64,000 nt of DNA from Hemileia vastatrix (lineage: Eukaryota > Basidiomycota > Pucciniomycetes > Pucciniales > Zaghouaniaceae): positions 22,760,183 to 22,824,182 of the forward strand of contig JASXTE010000002.1 of NCBI GenBank assembly GCA_030280995.1, read 5' to 3'. Of the stretch, positions 55,282-64,000 are shown in pieces. A program made the translations under genes and the position numbers. The stretch's first letter is position 1. Every line of letters starts with the position of its first letter. Under the pieces are notes generated by a model that worked only from the letters and a program-made list of their open reading frames with translations, ran no database searches and was not told where the DNA came from.

Positions 55282-57124
55282 TCATGAATTTCAATCTAAT
55301 CATAAACTGGCCAAGAAAGCTGGACTTCCCAATTGGACAGATATGAAATGGGTTGAACTCAGTAACAATTATATCTTTTATTCTAATATTATCATCAACT
55401 ATGGAGGATTTCATAGCCAGAGCCAAGTTGACAAAACCAATTCTAATATGCTTACTTTTTTGGCTTTTCTGTTATATTGATTCTTTTACTGGTAGACCAA
55501 TCCCTTCACCTTCTAAAATCAAAGGCCATGGACTATACTTTCTGGATTATAAATGTATCATGCACTTTAGTTTAGGAAATGGGATTATGGAAGCAATGTG
55601 GAATTTTTTAAGAGATAATCACCAAACTACTAATGCACCTCCTGGATTGGAATTATGAAAAAAGTTTACTCATTTTGAATGTTCTTTTTAGATCCATCAA
55701 AGTTTGATAACCTGGTAAGTAAGGTAAGGGGTGAAGGGTCAATGGCTCTAAAACATTAGGGAGGGGTTCTAGATATGGTAATTAAAGTATTTCCAAATTT
55801 TTATTTTTTATTTTCTAAAATTTTTAATTTATCAGTTATTAAAGATAATTAATCAAATTTAAGTATTGTACCATTGAGCCCCTGTTCTGTATAAAGGTGT
55901 TCATTCGATTATATTCTAAGAATGAATTCATAATACCATTCTTGTCATATGTTTTCATTGACTATGGTCATGAAATGTTTGGCAGATAGTATTTGGGATT
56001 CCTTTACTTGGTTTATTATCTTTTTAGTTGATTTACTTAATTATTTATAAAATAAAACGAAAATTTGGTAATCCTTACCCCCTCCCAGAGTAAATTGCAG
56101 GGGGGGGGGTATCGCCAAATTTTCAAATAAGATGTATAAAATTTTTGACTTGAAAAAATTTTGAATAAAATATGAACTAAAAAATTATAAAAATAAGTCA
56201 TCAAATATTCTCATTAAGCAGTCAATTTCCTCAACAGACTTTTTAGCTTCAACAGATTCCATCAAGATAAATTTCTAAAAAGATTTGGAATGAAATATGT
56301 ATGAAATAAAAAAACAAGTCATCAAACATTTTCATTAAGTGTTCAATTTTATACCATAACCAGTGGAAGATGAAAGAGTCCTAGCCTTCTTGTACTTGGC
56401 TTGATAGTGCTTGGAGCATTCAGACATCTGTTTAGGCAAAAGATCAATCCTTCCCTTTGTCTTATTTCATAATTCATTGGCCATTAGAAGATATCCATTG
56501 ACTTTTGATGCAGAGGGCCATCCTACTTTAGTTGCATTCTCAGTACCAAAACAAGAATCATAATTAGTTTTAATTTTCAGCCAGTTGATAAGTATGAGTT
56601 GATCATATTTTTTTAGCTGAACAGTCTTTGATTTCTCAGCTGAGTGGTGGAAAGAGGGAGTAATGGTTTTTGAAGAAAAACTGGGGGAAGGCTGCCTTTG
56701 AGAAGATCTATGATGACAATGCATGTTAAGATATTTGAAGATGAAAAGGAGAAAAAACAAACAGATGAGATGGGGAGGGGTTCTGAACTGGTAGAATGAA
56801 TAGAGAGGATGGGAGTGTGTAGAAAGGTAGGGAGGCTGGCACATCCTGAAAGTTGTCCAAGATGTGGTTATGAAAAATTGAGGATAAAAATGTCAGATAG
56901 AGGTGAATATTGACATGTAAAAGGTCTAATAACCCAATTATTAGCAAAAATAATTGCAGAAGATAATTGGGGTATAATGATTTTTACCTGTGATTAATTT
57001 AATTGCAGATTGGTCAACTTTGATACCCCCTATTAGCAAAAATAATTGCAGAAGATAATTGGGGTATAATGATTGACCAATCCACAATTAATTTAATTGT
57101 GGATTGGTCAACATTGATACCCCC
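55282..57124 (+). mobile_element. Element X, copy C
   Basis: Gene alpha, plus strand 55286-55740: LAKKAGLPNWTDMKWVELSN, then IKGHGLYFLDYKCIMHF, NGIMEAMWNF and NAPPGLEL, followed by 'tgttctttttag', a mini-exon and GTAAGT, as in copy B. About 55900-56040 holds another broken exon (KCLADSIWDSFTWFIIF). The hinge is at 56061-56124. Gene beta, minus strand 56844-56350: Pro/Ser-rich start, then KYDQLILINWLKIKTNYDSC and WPSASKVNGYLLMANEL, one stop, GRIDLLPKQMSE, KKARTLSSSTG. The end TTGATACCCCC occurs twice because the last 92 bp are duplicated. Best-preserved copy. Confidence 0.65.
57073..57111. repeat. 18-bp-arm perfect palindrome at the end of X copy C
   Basis: TTGACCAATCCACAATTA, then ATT, then its exact reverse complement. 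It sits in the duplicated terminal segment of X copy C and begins the TGTTGACCAAT-type end shared with copy B (27929). Confidence 0.9.
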
Positions 57125-57930
57125 TAATGTATTATTCAAATTGTCAAGTTACACCTTCTCCCATGTTTGAGCAAGCAGGTTAGTTCACATATCATTAGCT
57201 TTAGCGCTCCATATTTTTACTAGAGAAGAGTAATTATGATGCGTAAAAGGTTGGCACGTTAGATAATCATCCATCACAACATAGAGGTCAGAATGAAATT
57301 ACTCCTTTATCTAGATTAGCATGCTTATCATCGGCTTCAGGTCTCTGTATTTCTGCAAGTGGAGAATACTTACGCTTTATAATAGTTCTATTAAAGCTTA
57401 TTATTCTCACCTTTACAGTTACTGAATTCTCAAATGAAAATGTAGCGGAAAGATCCTCTTGATTATTTTATGGGGCAATAATATAAGATTAAAAATGACA
57501 CAAATCTCAACAAAATGTTAATATTTTCAAAACTGCAAAGAGCTGACACGTTCACAAACTTCTGATTTGTGATAACTTCAGTAAGGAAAACAGATTAAAA
57601 AACCCAAAAACTAAATAAGAAATAGTAAAATTAAAGGATTATAACATAATGATGCTCAAACTTCTGAAATTCAAATGAAATCAGAAGCCTTCAACCCGAT
57701 CATTACCCTCTCACTCCCCACTCTACTTTTCTCTAATCTTCTTTAGATTATTACAAGATTCCTTATTTCTATCATTCACCTGTTATTTTTTCACCCGCTT
57801 CCTCTTTCATATTTAAATTTAGCTGAGATGCTTTTTCTGTCTTGACGGAAACTTCTCGTGTCACTCTTTTTTTGAAAACATAAGTATTATCTCCACACTT
57901 TGTATAGACCGCAACCCTCGTAGCATCTTC
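57125..57930. other. No supported gene; downstream region of the secreted-protein gene
   Basis: Sequence loses the repeat character of the left side. No long frame. 57930 to about 57700 is the expected 3' untranslated region and polyadenylation zone of the minus-strand gene. Confidence 0.5.
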
Positions 57931-59345
57931 TTACGAATTAGTATCCTTTTTCTCTAACTTTTTTTCGAAACTCTTCTCCTTTACTTGATTTTGGTGTTGG
58001 TCTTTAATTTGTTGAAGTTCTCTAAGTTCCGTGAGAGACTTTTGCAGATCTTGTGCTATCTCCTCTAAAATTATGTTTGCTTCCGCTTTCTGTTTATCAA
58101 GTCTTTCTCCATAACTAACTAATCCCTTAGCTAGAAGCTTCTTCTGATGTACATTATCTGGTGCAGGTGTTAAATTTTGGTAGGTTTTCTTACCTTTTTT
58201 GACCAGTTCGTCACCTTTTTTTTCCCAACTCTGAACAAACCCAACAAAAAGATTATTCATCTTTTCACTGACATGTACTATGGCTTGTTGACTCTGAAGA
58301 AGTTCCGATATCAAAAAAGGTTTCAATGGGTTTAAAATTTTTAAAGTTTCATCTATCTCATTTTTTATCTGATTTAAGACCACTGGTTGGTTTTGCGACG
58401 AGGTTTGTGCTTTTCTTCCCCCTTTTTTAGGTTTTTGATTCAATATGGTAAAAGGGGGGGAACTTGAAATGTCAGGTAATTTGGAATAATGTGGGGAAGC
58501 AGACGGATCTAGATGCGAAGGGAGGGGTAGAGTTCGAGAGGATGACGCTGACTCCCTGCGTTGGAAGAAGTCATCACCGTTGTTTTGCTCCAATCGATTG
58601 AATAACTTTTTATACACATCAAGAAAATCGTGAAAACCATCTTCAAAACTTTCTCCAGAACAGATTTTTATATATATAGCGGAGTAAAACATATGATCAC
58701 ATTTTCCCATTAGCATAATGTTTTCATTTTACACGGAACATAAAAAATATAGAATGCTCACATGGAAGCAGCTTTCTTATTATTTGACGCTTTTGAGGCA
58801 AACTTATTATGTGGCGAAGATGGCCCTTCCTTTTCCAAGTTAAGCTCAGATCTGACCCACATTGATGAAAAGTCTTTTGGAATCATCTGCGAAACATCGT
58901 TCTCAAGAGAACTTTCATTTTCTGAAGGAACTGCATCACTGCTTTTTGTAGTTCTACTCCCATCTATTTGACAGCCGACGTGTGAGCTTGAAGTAACTGG
59001 ATTCGTTAATGACTTTTTGAAGTTATTTAAATCTTAATTTCAATAGTTAAGCAGAATTTATGCACGGCAGAAAAACAGAAAGAAAACATAATAGATAAAG
59101 TTAAGGAGTGAGCAAAGTGGAAACAGATAAAGTATCTCACAATTTGAGGATGTTGAACCATGTTTTTTAGAGGAACTTTTCAAAGTTTGATTTTGAGCGG
59201 TAGTACTTTGTAATTGCTTTAGTCGGTCCTCAACAGGGTCTGATACATTAATAACTAGTTTGATGGATTTTGAAGAAGCAGGTAAAGAATGAACGCATGA
59301 GCAGAAGAATATTATTGCGACTAAAAAAAGTGATAAATGACACAT
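57931..59345 (-). CDS. Predicted secreted coiled-coil protein, three exons
   Basis: Exons 59345-59141, 59032-58762 and 58648-57931. Both introns start GTGAG and end AAG (lengths 108 and 113 bp), and the exons sum to 1194 bp, exactly 398 codons including the stop TAA. The first 22 residues (MCHLSLFLVAIIFFCSC then VHSLPA) are a clear signal peptide: short polar start, hydrophobic core, A-x-A-like cleavage region. The mature part is Ser/Lys-rich, then a possible structured segment FEDGFHDFLDVYKKLFNRL, a Ser/Pro linker with a basic KPKKGGRK patch, and a helical coiled coil (about residues 270-395). No known domain recognised and no transposon similarity. A TATA-like TTTTATAAG lies about 20 bp before the ATG. 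In a plant-pathogenic rust it would be a candidate effector; that is an inference. Confidence 0.65.
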
Positions 59346-59704
59346 TCTTTCGATGTTTCTCGAACTTATAAAACCAAAAAAATAAAGGGATGAATGCTTC
59401 CTATGCAACAAAAAATTGAAACAAGGATGGACTTTTTGCTAAACACTCGACCAATTTTTGACTCTTTTATCTCTTCAACAAGGCTAAAGATTAAATTTAA
59501 AGTCCCCATAGAAAGAGAGATTCACTTAATCATCTGTCAAGGTATGGAGTCTGATGCCACAAAATATGTATACTGCAGTGTATATCATTTTGACAGTCGG
59601 GATTCCTGTAGAATGTATCAAGTCCTATTTGTCTGTGTGCGACAGGTAGCATTTCACATGCGACAACAGGTGATGTTCCCCCCTCCCCCTCTCCATCACC
59701 TATC
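59346..59704. other. Intergenic region upstream of the secreted-protein gene
   Basis: Lies between the minus-strand gene start and the 5'-truncated LINE on the plus strand. It should contain the gene's promoter. The 140-codon plus-strand open frame 59394-59816 begins here and runs into the LINE in a shadow frame; it is not supported as a gene. Confidence 0.5.
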
Positions 59705-60200
59705 AAGTGCTGTTTCTACGCTAACAAGAAACTCCCTATCCATTTCTTCTCGTCTATCCCAAGCCCGTCCCTTGACCTTTCCCTTCTCCAGATCAACTTC
59801 CCCTCATCCCCTTTAATCTGTGCCAATCTCTACAACCCTCCCTCTTCATTCTCAACCTCGCAGTTCATTCTCCCATCCCTGTCTCACCTCACCCACCTTC
59901 CCACCTTCCTATTTGCTGACTCTAACCTACATCATGACATGTGGGATGACCCTTCAAAGCACTGTACTAATCACCCTGATTCCTCTCTTTTCCTAGACTC
60001 CCTTTTCAATCTCAACATGTCAATGGTATCCCAACCTGGTATCCCCACTTTTTGAAATTCTAGAAACTACACTTTGGTGATAGACTTAGTTTTTGCCAAT
60101 GAGCAGGCTGCCAGTTTGGTTCTCAGCAGCCTTACAGATCAAGAAGGTTCCTCTTCCTACCTCTCAGATCACCTATCAATTACTACATGCATTTGACTCC
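59705..60200 (+). pseudogene. LINE endonuclease domain (partial)
   Basis: FADSNLHHDMWDD at about 59916-59955 (the N/D/H box of AP-like endonucleases), TLVIDLVFAN at about 60073-60102 and YLSDHLSI at about 60158-60181 (catalytic SDH). One TGA at about 60052 and others after 60195 break the frame. This domain nicks target DNA for priming. Confidence 0.75.
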
Positions 60201-60769
60201 CCCCCCCCCTCAGACATCCTTTCCGTAATTGGAAGTGTTTTGATGAGTCCTTTCTCCACTCCTCCCTCTCCTCTCTATCTCTCCCCTCCCCAGACCCTTC
60301 TCCTCTCTCCCTTGAATTGTCTGCAGATCAAGTTACCTCCCATTTTATCAAACTAATGGAAAATTTTATCCCACTGCAGCAGCCCAGCTCAACATGTCAT
60401 GCATGGTGGAATCACAAAATCTTGGATCCCCTCAAGAGAAATTGCTACCAGGCCCAATGCAAGGCTAGGTCTTCTCCTGCCCCACCCCTCAAAGCTTAGT
60501 TTCTGTCAGAAAGGAAAATTTTCTGAGAAAAAATCAAATTCTTATGCAAATCTCACTGGTATAATATGCTCTCCTCCCTCACCCCACACACCCTCTTTCA
60601 ACCAGCTAAGTATCTCCTTTTTACCTCTGACACATGCTCAAACCCTACCCTGATCAATCAGGATGGGTTTCTCATTACTGACAATGATTTGAATGCCAAG
60701 CTCCCTTTTGAAGGCACCTCAGTTGCCCCCATTCCATGTGATCTTAAAGACATCCCCTCTACCCCTCCC

Positions 60770-61740
60770 TCCTCCCTCACCTCTCCCCCTTCACTAAAGA
60801 AGAAATCAGGACTTCCCTTTTAAAAACAAAAAAAGGGAGAGCCCCCAGCACTGATGGCATCCCCAACACCTTACTTAACTGTAACCCACAACCTGTCACA
60901 GACATCCTTCACCCAATCTTTCAAACCTGCCACTCTGAAGGTCATTACCCAACTATCTGGAAATAAGCTAAAACAGTCATCATCCCCAAGCCCAACCGTC
61001 CAGATTATACTTCCCCCCAATTCTTACCACCCCATAGGGCTCCTCAACACTATGGGTAAGTTGTTAGATTCTTTTTTGACTAAAAACCTGTCATTCCTTT
61101 TAGAATCCAACAACATACTCCCAGAAAATCATTATGGAGGCCACCTGTTCAGAAAAACATATGATGCCTCACTCCACCTTGCCACATGGACTTATGATCA
61201 ATGGTGGAAAGGTAAAGTTGTTGGTGCCCTCTCCCTTGATTTCAAGGGGGCCTTTCCTTCAGTAAATCTCACCTACCTCTTTGCCATTCTTCACTCTCTC
61301 CCCCTCCCTTTCAACCTTACCAACATAATAATCAACTCCCTAGAAGGACAGAAGAACAGAATTGCTTTCTCATCCTACGAATCTCCCTCATCTTTTTTCC
61401 CAAAGGGTCTCCCACAGGTATCCCCCCTTTCCCCCTTACTCTACATTCTCTATAATTCTGACCTTCTTTGTCTCCCCTCCCTTTTCTCCTTCTTCTCTAT
61501 CACTAGGATTCATTGACAATGTCATGTACCTGTCTGCTAAAAAAGATCTGGATGTGGTGGTTGAGACCCTTTCCCAGATAGGATCAGAAGCTGTCTCTTG
61601 GAGAGGAAAACATGTGGCAAAATTTAATTTCTCTAAAACAAAATGGATCATGCTAGCCAAACCCCCATCCCTCCTCAAATCTGCTCCTAATCTACTCTTT
61701 GAGGGCTGCCTCCTCCCTCCATCCTCCAACCTCAAATAGC
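60770..61740 (+). pseudogene. LINE reverse transcriptase (frame-broken)
   Basis: Pieces: GRAPSTDGIPNTLL at about 60836; then 60854-61516 with YHPIGLLNTMGKLLDSFL, ALSLDFKGAFPSVN (catalytic Asp) and GLPQVSPLSPLLY; then, after a frame change near 61500, FIDNVMYLSAKKDLD where the second Asp of the F-x-D-D box is Asn. The copy is therefore catalytically dead as well as shifted. Confidence 0.85.
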
Positions 61741-61751
61741 TAGGGGTCCTT

Positions 61752-62918
61752 TTGGATCCCAAACTCTCATTCAAATCCAATGGCACCAAATTTATTGCCT
61801 CTGGCTTTCAAGCTGTAGCTGTAATCCACTTTCTGGCCTCCTCATGGTGGGGTATCCCCTTAAAACATTATAAAACCCTCATCACTTCCCTTATTCACTC
61901 ATGCACAGATTATGATGTGATTGTGTGGCACAACCCAAAAAAGAACGCACATACAACAAGACTTATGCAAGTAGTAGACAACAAATCCATGCTCAGGGCT
62001 TTAGGATGTTTTCCTTCTACCCCAATTACTCTTTTCTTACATGACTCATCTTCTCTCCCCTTCAAACAGCAACTTGACCTAGTCACCAGTCATGCATGGG
62101 CCAGCCTTCTCACTACTCCCTCCTCCAACCCAATTACACACCTTGCCAAAACTTCTGTCCACTCTCCTCTCCCCAAACTTCACCCTCACCAGCTACATCA
62201 TCTCTCATCCTCAAAACCCTTCCCCTCCTCCTTTCCTCTAAACAGTTTTGACATCAGAAACCCAGTTATCCTCCCACCTTGGCATTACCCCCTTTTCCAA
62301 GGCCACATAGGACTTACCAAACAGGAAGCCTGTGTGGAGATCCTTTTCACTTTACTCACTCACCCTCTTTTATCATACTTTATTTACACTGATGGATCTA
62401 AATCCCAAGGGGAATTTCTTGAAGCTGCTTTTGACCCTAGTCAAAAGCTCCCTTATGTAGTAAGACTAGGAGTTTCTGATCTTTTCTCAGTTTTTGAAAC
62501 AGAAATAGTGGGGGTCCTTTTAGGTCTCAACTTTTTCTTGATAACCCTTTCATCACACTTTACCTGTCACTTACAATACACTGACAACCAAGCACTGATT
62601 AAACTTTTAACTTCCCCCTCCCCCTCCACCTCCAATTCATCTATTCTTCTGTTCATAGTTGATAACATAGGCCCACTACAGAAAGAAAACCCAAATCTCA
62701 TACTCAAGCTTCACCAGTGTCCAGGCCACAGTGGAATCCTGCGAAATGAGGTAGTTTACCTTTTAGCCAATGGTTCCCATCACATGTCAAATTCCACTAA
62801 GTCCTTCGCCATCTTTCATCATCCTCCCCCCTCCATCTCTTCTTTGAAATCCCATTTGAAATCTTATTCTAAATCTCTTCTTCTCTCCCCCCCAACAATA
62901 ACACACTTCAGAAATTGA
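61752..62918 (+). pseudogene. LINE RT C-part and RNase H
   Basis: 388 open codons. Residues 1-110: thumb/connector with YKTLITSLIHSCTDYDVIVW. Residues about 210-345: RNase H with YFIYTDGSKSQG (Asp), ETEIVGVLLGL (Glu), QYTDNQALI (Asp) and HQCPGHSGILRNEVV (His region), all catalytic positions present. It removes RNA from the hybrid during replication. The longest intact piece of this LINE. Confidence 0.85.
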
Positions 62919-63283
62919 GAGGCAAGTTCAACCTGCATCTCATTTTCAGTAGACTCTCCTCCCTTCCCAGAGTGCAAGCTTCTGCCTTTGAGCAGTGCCA
63001 CTCAGGTCATGCCCCCCTCAAAAAATACCATTTTAAATTTAAAGCCTCTGACTCTCCATTGTGCCCCATGTGTCCCCCCAATACTCATGATACTCCTGAG
63101 CATGTATTGCTCTTTTTCCCTTCTCAATTGGAGTTGTGTAAAGATCTTTTTAATGCTTCCAGGGAACACAAACATTCATTTACCACATCTACTTTACTTC
63201 CCCCTTCCCCAATCATCTTGCAAGTAGCTTTTTTCCTAAAAATATCCCAAAGATTTCCTAATAACCTTCCTCTTACCCAATAA
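62915..63283 (+). pseudogene. LINE C-terminal zinc-finger piece
   Basis: Overlaps the RNase H stop by four bases (ATGA), so a frameshift separates it. QCHSGHAPLKKYHF and then SPLCPMCPPNTHDTPEHVLLFFPS, the C..C....H...EHVL..C box found at the end of Tad/CRE-type LINE proteins, with the last Cys replaced by Phe. Confidence 0.75.
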
Positions 63284-63424
63284 ATATATTAGTAATCCTT
63301 ATTTCAATGCACATCTCCTATTCACCATAATTTTCCACAATAAAATTGTACATAATCTTACTAGCTTCATCTATCTTTCATGCCCCTTGTTGAGTGAGAC
63401 TATATGAAATAAAAAATAAAAAAA

Positions 63425-64000
63425 CGGGTGATGTGTAATCCAGATCCCAGTATCAAGCTTACTTTCATGGCACTTTTACATATTAAATGTCTCTATCCCC
63501 CTCCTCATTTCATTGAAAATATTGAGCAGTCAAAAGAGGAGGCAACAGATGGGTTATTCACCTTGCTCTCCTCTTCAGACAGGCTGTATTGCATCTACAC
63601 TGATGGAACTTTTGCTTCAGTTTTTGATCCAGGCCAAAAAATACCTTATGTTGCACAGTTGGGAGTTTCTCACCTCTTCTCAGTCTTTGTTACAGAGCTG
63701 ATAGGAATTTAACTCGGCCTCTGCCTTTTACTGAACAATTAGCTCCACAACCTATATAACTCCTTCACAATAATCACTGATAGTCAATCTGTTTCCAAAG
63801 CCCTTTTGGCAGCATCTCCCTCTACAAGAAATCTTACCATATTTACTTCCATTACAGCCATTGTTCTCTCACTATGACAGAAGAGCCCATCTCTATCTCT
63901 TACTCTTCAGTAGTGTCCGGGGCACACAGGAATACCAGGTAACAAGGTAGCTGACATACTAGTCAATGGTTCAAATCACTTGGCCTCCTCAGCTAAGTCA
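63425..64000 (+). pseudogene. Second LINE copy, RNase H part, runs off the window
   Basis: Begins directly after the first LINE's A-rich tail and codes a diverged relative of its RNase H: LYCIYTDGTFASVFDPGQK (63584-63640), VAQLGVSHLFSVFVTELIGI, a stop, then TDSQSVSKALLAA and CPGHTGIPGNKVAD. By eye it is clearly different from the first copy, so it is not a tandem duplicate but a separate, 5'-truncated insertion. Confidence 0.8.

Larger units (their letters stand above)
59705..63424 (+). mobile_element. Tad-like LINE, 5'-truncated, inactivated
   Basis: Endonuclease, RT, RNase H and a C-terminal CCHC region in that order, then an A-rich tail (aaataaaaaataaaaaa at about 63405-63423). This domain order with RNase H is typical of Tad1/I-group fungal LINEs. 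ORF1 and the endonuclease N-terminus are missing, as expected of incomplete target-primed copying. The plus strand is markedly C-rich (CCCTCC runs) against the AT-rich surroundings. No target duplication identified. Confidence 0.85.

Noticed and set aside
58762..58971. 69-codon plus-strand frame
   Set aside because: It is antisense to exon 2 of the secreted-protein gene, whose minus-strand frame splices in register with both neighbours.
59394..59816. 140-codon plus-strand frame upstream of the LINE
   Set aside because: It is antisense to the first exon region of the secreted-protein gene at its start and a shadow of the LINE endonuclease at its end.

Overview
The window is AT-rich eukaryotic DNA that consists almost entirely of transposable elements in several states of decay. 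It suggests a filamentous fungus, most likely a basidiomycete of the large-genome rust type (Pucciniales). This is an inference from the Ty3/Gypsy Gag and Pol styles, short GTGAG..AAG introns, a fungal Tad-like LINE with RNase H, and a Zn2Cys6-like cysteine pattern. No rRNA, tRNA, bacterial operon or CRISPR array is seen.

Layout. 1-2.3 kb: decayed Ty3/Gypsy pol. 2.4-4.5 kb: two old LTR relics. 5.69-6.06 kb: an 8-bp microsatellite. 6.06-15.03 kb: chromovirus B1 on the minus strand, with both LTRs, gag, protease, RT, RNase H, integrase and chromodomain, and a CACTA-type MITE inside its 5' LTR. 16.11-18.00 kb: a 1.9-kb CACTA-type element with a clean 3-bp target duplication. 18.2-24.1 kb and 27.9-30.3 kb: copies of an unrecognised repeat, element X, which has two converging broken genes and a GC-rich palindromic hinge, with satellite-like monomers nearby. 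26.04-27.03 kb: a long imperfect inverted repeat. 30.35-32.45 kb: LTR, primer site and decayed gag of a Ty3 element called A'. 32.46-54.38 kb: chromovirus B2 on the plus strand, split inside its Gag zinc knuckle by a 13.2-kb Ty3 element A on the minus strand (35.71-48.88 kb). 54.38-57.12 kb: an A' LTR and X copy C in inverted order relative to 27.9-31.2 kb. 57.93-59.35 kb: the only convincing non-transposon gene, a three-exon gene for a predicted secreted 397-residue protein. 59.7-64 kb: a Tad-like LINE followed by the 3' part of a second one.

The most unusual feature is element A. It has matching LTRs, a 4-bp target duplication, a lysine-tRNA-type primer site, a polypurine tract, gag-protease and pol. 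Between integrase and the 3' LTR it also has about 4 kb of extra sequence. That extra sequence holds two paralogous, intron-containing genes in antisense orientation with Zn2Cys6-like cysteine clusters. It also holds an array of a roughly 24-bp motif that recurs inside the element's own pol coding sequence.

Relative ages read from nesting: B2 is older than the A insertion; B1 and X copy B are older than their MITE insertions; and A is the youngest large insertion, since its LTRs differ at only about twenty positions by eye.
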